A model generated the notes under the pieces. It had not been told where the DNA came from, made no database searches, and saw only the letters and a list, made by a program, of their open reading frames with translations. Shown in pieces: positions 59,708 through 64,000 of a stretch of DNA of 64,000 nt; position 1 is the first letter of the stretch, and each line of letters begins with the position of its first letter. The position numbers were made by a program, and so were the translations under genes. This stretch comes from DYRG01 sp041161065 (GTDB lineage Bacteria > Pseudomonadota > Gammaproteobacteria > Beggiatoales > Beggiatoaceae): NCBI GenBank assembly GCA_041161065.1, contig JBEAVE010000010.1, positions 186,001-250,000 of the forward strand, in the 5' to 3' direction.

Positions 59708-61316
59708 TAAACTCCGCATTCACGATTTTATTTTAATTGAAACCTTAGAACTGCATTTGAAAAAGGGTTTGACCGTCATTACGGGAGAAACGGGGGCGGG
59801 GAAATCGATTTTGATTGATGCGGTGGGTTTGTTGCTCGGACAGCGCGCGGACAGTGGCGTGGTGCGGCAGGGCGCGAAACAAGCCGACATTAACGGGTGG
59901 TTTGGCGATAACCACATTCAACGGATTATTTCTAAAAATGGGCGTTCGCGGGCGTTTTTGAATGGAAAAAGTATTACAATTCAAGAGCTTGCGTTAATCG
60001 GAGAAACACTCGTCCACATTCACGGACAACACGCTCAACAAGACCTCGTGCGTCCCGATTATCAGCGGCAGGTTTTGGACGATCGCCTCAATCCCAATCC
60101 CGCCCTCGAAAACGTGCGGCAAGCGTGGACAACGTGGAAAGAATTGCACGACGAAATGCAGCGGCTCGGCGGACAAGGCAACGAACGCACGGCTCAAATT
60201 GAATGGTTGCGCTATCAAGTCACTGAATTACAAGACATTGGGCTTGAACAATTGGATTTAAGCGCGCTTGAAACCGAACACCGCCGTTTGTCGCACGCCG
60301 AGCAACTCCAACACAATGTCCAACAGGCATTATTGTATTTAGATCAAGATGATGCGGCGGTGATGAATTTGCATCGGGCGTTGCGGGAATTGCACGGTGT
60401 CCAAGCGCACGACGGGCGTTTGAATGACAGCGTGGCGTTGCTCGACAGCACCTTGATTCAAGCGCGCGAAGTTGCCGACGAATTGCGCCATTATTTAGAT
60501 CACCTCGATCTCGATCCCGAACGGTTGCTGTTTTTGGACGAACAATTCAATACTTTACAACGACTTGCGCGCAAACATCAAGTGCCGCTCGCCGACTTAC
60601 CCGCGTATGCGCAACAATTGCAGACTCGTTTGATTGCCCTCGAAAAAGACGAACAGCGCGCCCTCGACATTCAACCTGAATTGCAATTGGCGATTTCACA
60701 TTATCGACAAGTCGCCGCCGATTTATCTCAACAACGTCAAACAGTTGCGCAAGAACTCAGCGAAGCCGTCACCATTCACGCCCAACAATTGGGAATGCCG
60801 CATTTGCGTTTGGTGATCGAGGTGTCGCCGCAATTGACTGCCCCGCCGTCTGCGTTAGGCACTGATAATGTTACGTTTTTAATCAGCACCAACATTGGAC
60901 AGCCCCCCAAACCGTTGCAAAAAGTCGCGTCGGGGGGCGAATTATCCCGATTGAGTTTGGCGTTGCAGGTGGTGATTTCGCAAACCAATCAAATCAATAC
61001 GTTAGTGTTTGATGAAGCCGATGTCGGCGTGGGCGGGGGAATTGCGGAGGTGATCGGGCGGTTGTTTGCGAAACTCGGTAATCATCGACAAGTCTTATGT
61101 ATCACGCACTTACCGCAAATTGCCGCGTACGGACACCAACATTTGCACGTTAGCAAACACGCGAATCCTCCGCACACGCACGTTAAAATCAAGAAACTTG
61201 AGAAACCCGATCGCATTAGAGAAATCGCGCGTTTATTAGGCGGACTTTCTCTCACGGAACAAACCCTTGCTCACGCGAGAGAAATGCTTGAGGATTCAAT
61301 AAAAAGCCTTAATTAG
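59700..61316 (+). CDS. recN: RecN, DNA repair ATPase
   Basis: An SMC-like protein acting at double-strand breaks. The 538-residue protein has the Walker A loop TGETGAGKSILIDAV near residues 28-42, the RecN block IHGQHAQQDLV, a long coiled-coil middle and the ABC signature VASGGELSRLSLALQ. Walker B is LVFDEADVGVGGGIAEVIG, followed by ITHLPQIAAYG. It is slightly shorter than the usual 550. The gene is far richer in GC than the preceding PAS/GGDEF/EAL gene, with which it overlaps by 8 bases. Confidence 0.96.
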   Translation: MLNKLRIHDFILIETLELHLKKGLTVITGETGAGKSILIDAVGLLLGQRADSGVVRQGAKQADINGWFGDNHIQRIISKNGRSRAFLNGKSITIQELALIGETLVHIHGQHAQQDLVRPDYQRQVLDDRLNPNPALENVRQAWTTWKELHDEMQRLGGQGNERTAQIEWLRYQVTELQDIGLEQLDLSALETEHRRLSHAEQLQHNVQQALLYLDQDDAAVMNLHRALRELHGVQAHDGRLNDSVALLDSTLIQAREVADELRHYLDHLDLDPERLLFLDEQFNTLQRLARKHQVPLADLPAYAQQLQTRLIALEKDEQRALDIQPELQLAISHYRQVAADLSQQRQTVAQELSEAVTIHAQQLGMPHLRLVIEVSPQLTAPPSALGTDNVTFLISTNIGQPPKPLQKVASGGELSRLSLALQVVISQTNQINTLVFDEADVGVGGGIAEVIGRLFAKLGNHRQVLCITHLPQIAAYGHQHLHVSKHANPPHTHVKIKKLEKPDRIREIARLLGGLSLTEQTLAHAREMLEDSIKSLN

Positions 61317-62202
61317 AAATCACCAATTTACCTAAAGAAACCACCGCAATTTCAGGTAAGTTGTTTAAATTGGCATTGGGCGCAACAAACTCCAACAAAC
61401 CCGATTGATGCCGTTCTCCTCTCGGATCAACGATTTCATTTAAAGTACGACCTGTTCCCCGAAAATGCTCAAAAATGCTCAATTTTTTCTCTAGCAAATC
61501 CCGATAAACCCAATCCGTTCCACCAATGGTTCGTAACGTATTATATTCAACCGTTTTCAACCGTTGTTTGCCCGCTTCTGGAAATCCAAAAATCAACTGT
61601 TTTTCAGCTTCACTTCTAAAGAACAATTGCTCTGGCATAAATTCACCTTTTCTTTCGGGAAAAATCGGCGCGTTTTCTGCCAATTTTGAAAAGAGTGCAA
61701 ACGTATTATCCCACGTCGGCGCGTAAATAAATTGCTGCCAATTCTCAGGCAATTTTCCATCAACCACCTTTGAAAGAGAAATCGGCGGCGCATATTTGAA
61801 AATCATCGCCACCATTTCTACATTTCTTTGCCAATGAATAATATCTTCTGCTTCATAACCAATATCCAAATAAATATCGAGCAATTGCTTTCCATAAATA
61901 CCTTCTGGCGTGGTCATAAATACAAAAGGTTTTGTTCCCAAAATCGCATTAGGAAGCAACTTATTATCCGCAGATAAAACATATTGACGCGGCGCAATTC
62001 TTACAAAATAATCAGTGGGTTGTGGAATATCCTCATAAGGAATTTGCGGGGTATTTATGTTTTGTATATAAGCGGCAATTTCCTGTAATTTACCTGTTGG
62101 TTCAGGCGGGTATAAAATCGCCCGATCTTCCGCAAAAACCACCGTTTGTCCTATAAAACTAAAAACCAACACAAATATCCGACAAAATGATTTCAATGCC
62201 AT
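61309..62202 (-). CDS. Exported protein of unknown family
   Basis: A 297-residue protein with a signal peptide (MALKSFCRIFVLVFSFIGQTVVFA). I do not recognise the family. The mature part is mixed alpha/beta with no cysteines and no clear catalytic motif. It has a Pro-rich start (YPPEPTGKLQEIAAYIQ, PQIPYEDIPQPTDYFVRIAP) and aromatic-rich segments. LGTKPFVFMTTPEGIYGKQL (about 88-107) is one such stretch. It is probably periplasmic. It overlaps recN by 8 bases at the 3' end and is divergent from ettA. Confidence 0.75.
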   Translation of the reverse strand: MALKSFCRIFVLVFSFIGQTVVFAEDRAILYPPEPTGKLQEIAAYIQNINTPQIPYEDIPQPTDYFVRIAPRQYVLSADNKLLPNAILGTKPFVFMTTPEGIYGKQLLDIYLDIGYEAEDIIHWQRNVEMVAMIFKYAPPISLSKVVDGKLPENWQQFIYAPTWDNTFALFSKLAENAPIFPERKGEFMPEQLFFRSEAEKQLIFGFPEAGKQRLKTVEYNTLRTIGGTDWVYRDLLEKKLSIFEHFRGTGRTLNEIVDPRGERHQSGLLEFVAPNANLNNLPEIAVVSLGKLVISN

Positions 62203-62388
62203 GACATAACTCCTTCCAAATGAAAAAAATCTATTTTAACGTTTCTATCAAAAATTTGCACCTGTTTGTGATGTTTTATTTCCTGTTTTCCAATCCCATC
62301 AACATTAAAAAGAATGGTTATTTTAGAGGTAATACTTATTTCTCCAAATCGGTTATAATGTTCTTCTTTTTTTGGAAAGATAATTATT

Positions 62389-64000
62389 ATGGCACAATAC
62401 ATTTTTACAATGAATCGCGTTGGAAAAGTTGTTCCACCGAAACGCGAAATATTGAAAGACATTTCTCTTTCTTTTTTTCCGGGTGCAAAAATCGGGGTTT
62501 TAGGTTTGAACGGCGCAGGAAAATCAACCTTACTTCGCATCATGGCAGGCGTGGATAAAGATTACATTGGTGAAGCACGCCCGCAACCCAATATTCAAAT
62601 CGGTTATTTACCGCAAGAACCTGCGCTCGATTTAAATAAAGATGTGAGAGGAAATGTTGAGGAAGCTCTCGAGGAAATCAAGCAAGCACAAACCCGTTTA
62701 GATGCGGTTTATGCGGCGTATGCAGAACCCGATGCGGATTTTGAGAAACTCGCTAAAGAACAGGGTGAACTAGAAAACTTTTTACAAAGCCGAGACGGAC
62801 ATAATTTAGAGAGAACTCTAGAAATCGCTGCCGATGCGTTAAGATTACCACCTTGGGACGCAGAAGTCAGTAAATTATCAGGGGGAGAAAAACGCCGAGT
62901 TGCTCTGTGCAAATTGTTACTTTCAAAACCCGATATGTTATTACTCGATGAACCCACCAATCATTTGGACGCAGAATCCATTGCATGGTTAGAACGCTTT
63001 TTACAAGAATACTCCGGCACAGTGGTAGCAATTACGCACGATCGGTATTTCTTGGATAATGTCGCGGGGTGGATTTTAGAACTAGATCGGGGGCAAGGAA
63101 TTCCTTGGGAAGGCAATTATTCTTCGTGGTTAGAACAAAAACAAAAACGCCTAGAACTTGAAGAAAAACAAGATGATGCCCGCGCAAGAGCCATGAAAGC
63201 TGAATTAGAATGGGTAAGAACACAACCGAAAGGTCGCCATGCAAAAAGTAAAGCACGGTTAGCCCGTTTTGATGAACTTTCTTCGCAAGAAACTCAGAAA
63301 AGAAATGAAACCCAAGAAATCTATATTCCACCCGGTCCACGTTTAGGAAATATGGTTATTGAAGCAGAGAATCTTTCAAAGAGTTTTGGAGAACGGTTGT
63401 TAATTGATAACTTAAGTTTTAATTTACCTCCCGGGGGAATTGTTGGGGTCATTGGTGCAAATGGTGCGGGTAAAACAACGTTGTTCAAATTACTCACCGA
63501 ACAAGAGCAACCCGATCAGGGAAATATTCGTATTGGAACAACAGTGCAATTAGCTTATGTTGATCAATCGAGAGATTCCTTAAATGGAGATAAAACAGTT
63601 TGGGAGGAAATCTCTGATGGAAATGATTTGATTACGATTGGAAAATACCAAACACCCTCACGCGCTTATGCGGGAAGATTTAATTTCAAAGGCACAGATC
63701 AACAGAAACGGGTTAAGGATTTGTCGGGCGGTGAAAGAAACCGCTTGCATTTGGCGAAGTTGCTCAAATCTGGCGGTAATGTTTTGTTATTAGATGAACC
63801 GACGAATGATTTAGATGTAGAAACCCTGCGCGCATTAGAGGAAGCATTGCTAGCATTTCCGGGTTGTGCGGTGGTTATTTCTCACGATCGGTGGTTTCTA
63901 GATCGCATTGCAACGCATATGTTGGCATTTGAAGGAAATTCGCAAGTGGTTTGGTTTGAAGGCAATTACGCGGATTATGAGGTGGATCGGCATCGTCGGT
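62389..64000 (+). CDS. ettA: EttA, ABC-F translational throttle ATPase, C-terminus cut by window edge
   Basis: The frame from ATG 62389 stays open to the right edge: 537 residues are seen, nearly all of a protein usually about 555 long. EttA binds the ribosomal E site and gates translation by ATP/ADP level. It has two ABC domains: first Walker A GLNGAGKST, signature KLSGGEKRRVALCKLLL and Walker B MLLLDEPTNHLDAES; a linker with ELEWVRTQPKGRHAKSKARL (the P-site tRNA interaction motif region); then GANGAGKTT, LSGGERNRLHLAKLL and LDEPTNDLDVETL. The N-terminal start MAQYIFTMNRVGKVVPP is typical of EttA. A TATAAT at 62354-62359 gives a short leader. Confidence 0.96.
   Translation, partial: MAQYIFTMNRVGKVVPPKREILKDISLSFFPGAKIGVLGLNGAGKSTLLRIMAGVDKDYIGEARPQPNIQIGYLPQEPALDLNKDVRGNVEEALEEIKQAQTRLDAVYAAYAEPDADFEKLAKEQGELENFLQSRDGHNLERTLEIAADALRLPPWDAEVSKLSGGEKRRVALCKLLLSKPDMLLLDEPTNHLDAESIAWLERFLQEYSGTVVAITHDRYFLDNVAGWILELDRGQGIPWEGNYSSWLEQKQKRLELEEKQDDARARAMKAELEWVRTQPKGRHAKSKARLARFDELSSQETQKRNETQEIYIPPGPRLGNMVIEAENLSKSFGERLLIDNLSFNLPPGGIVGVIGANGAGKTTLFKLLTEQEQPDQGNIRIGTTVQLAYVDQSRDSLNGDKTVWEEISDGNDLITIGKYQTPSRAYAGRFNFKGTDQQKRVKDLSGGERNRLHLAKLLKSGGNVLLLDEPTNDLDVETLRALEEALLAFPGCAVVISHDRWFLDRIATHMLAFEGNSQVVWFEGNYADYEVDRHRR

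Overview
The window is a continuous piece of a gammaproteobacterial chromosome of fairly low GC. It is densely coded, with 40-odd genes in short same-strand runs. The assignment rests on gene order: ispE/tRNA-Gln/prs, YajR/ssb, ddl/ftsQ, ubiE/ubiB, an R. eutropha-type hoxFUY set, and ubiquinone, YhdP and GlnD proteins. A NifA/sigma-54-type nifUS promoter, hydrogenase genes, type IV pilin genes and the AT-rich style fit a filamentous sulfur bacterium of the Beggiatoa/Thiotrichales kind. That placement is an inference, not a demonstrated match. I saw no rRNA, CRISPR array, insertion sequence or prophage.

Layout. 0-4.5 kb: ubiB (cut by the left edge), ubiE and a TonB-dependent receptor on the minus strand, divergent from hisF. 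4.5-7.3 kb: a foldable intergenic element, a small DUF6489-like protein, an exported beta-helix protein and a DUF4189 protein, with clear terminators. 7.4-9.6 kb: ispE, tRNA-Gln, prs and a candidate small RNA that has its own promoter and terminator. 9.5-15.5 kb: yhdP and glnD. 15.6-22.1 kb: yajR-like transporter, ssb, two family 2 glycosyltransferases, birA, bioF, DUF2304 and prmC.

22.1-30.8 kb: a minor-pilin operon (fimT, pilV, pilW, pilE) that ends in a 1985-residue protein with two beta-propellers and seven DUF11-type repeats. It sits where PilY1 would be expected, and no pilX or pilY1 is present. 30.9-37.2 kb: mobA, dusA, nifS and nifU behind a sigma-54 promoter and a NifA-type site, hypB, then a detached ftsQ/ddl fragment of the division and cell-wall cluster. 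37.3-41.8 kb: Pho-box-controlled pstS, a tiny hydrophobic peptide gene, an MFS transporter, a di-heme cytochrome c peroxidase behind a palindromic operator, and a tRNA-Ala/tRNA-Glu unit with a consensus promoter.

41.9-49.8 kb: two tandem methionine-rich membrane paralogues that share a C-terminal motif, rimI, a DNA methyltransferase fused to a nuclease-like domain, leuD, kdsD, a secreted thermonuclease, orphan hydrogenase maturation genes (hybE, hupD) and argJ. 49.8-64 kb: a large MscS-family channel, hemH, hoxF-hoxU-hoxY followed directly by a PAS/GGDEF/EAL protein in the place of hoxH, recN, an unrecognised exported protein, and ettA (cut by the right edge).

Two themes link the genes. Hydrogen and nitrogen metabolism is present as scattered parts (nifUS, hypB, hupD-hybE, hoxFUY) whose catalytic subunits lie outside the window. 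Several conserved operons have lost expected members and carry unusual ones instead (pilY1, hoxH, ftsA/ftsZ).
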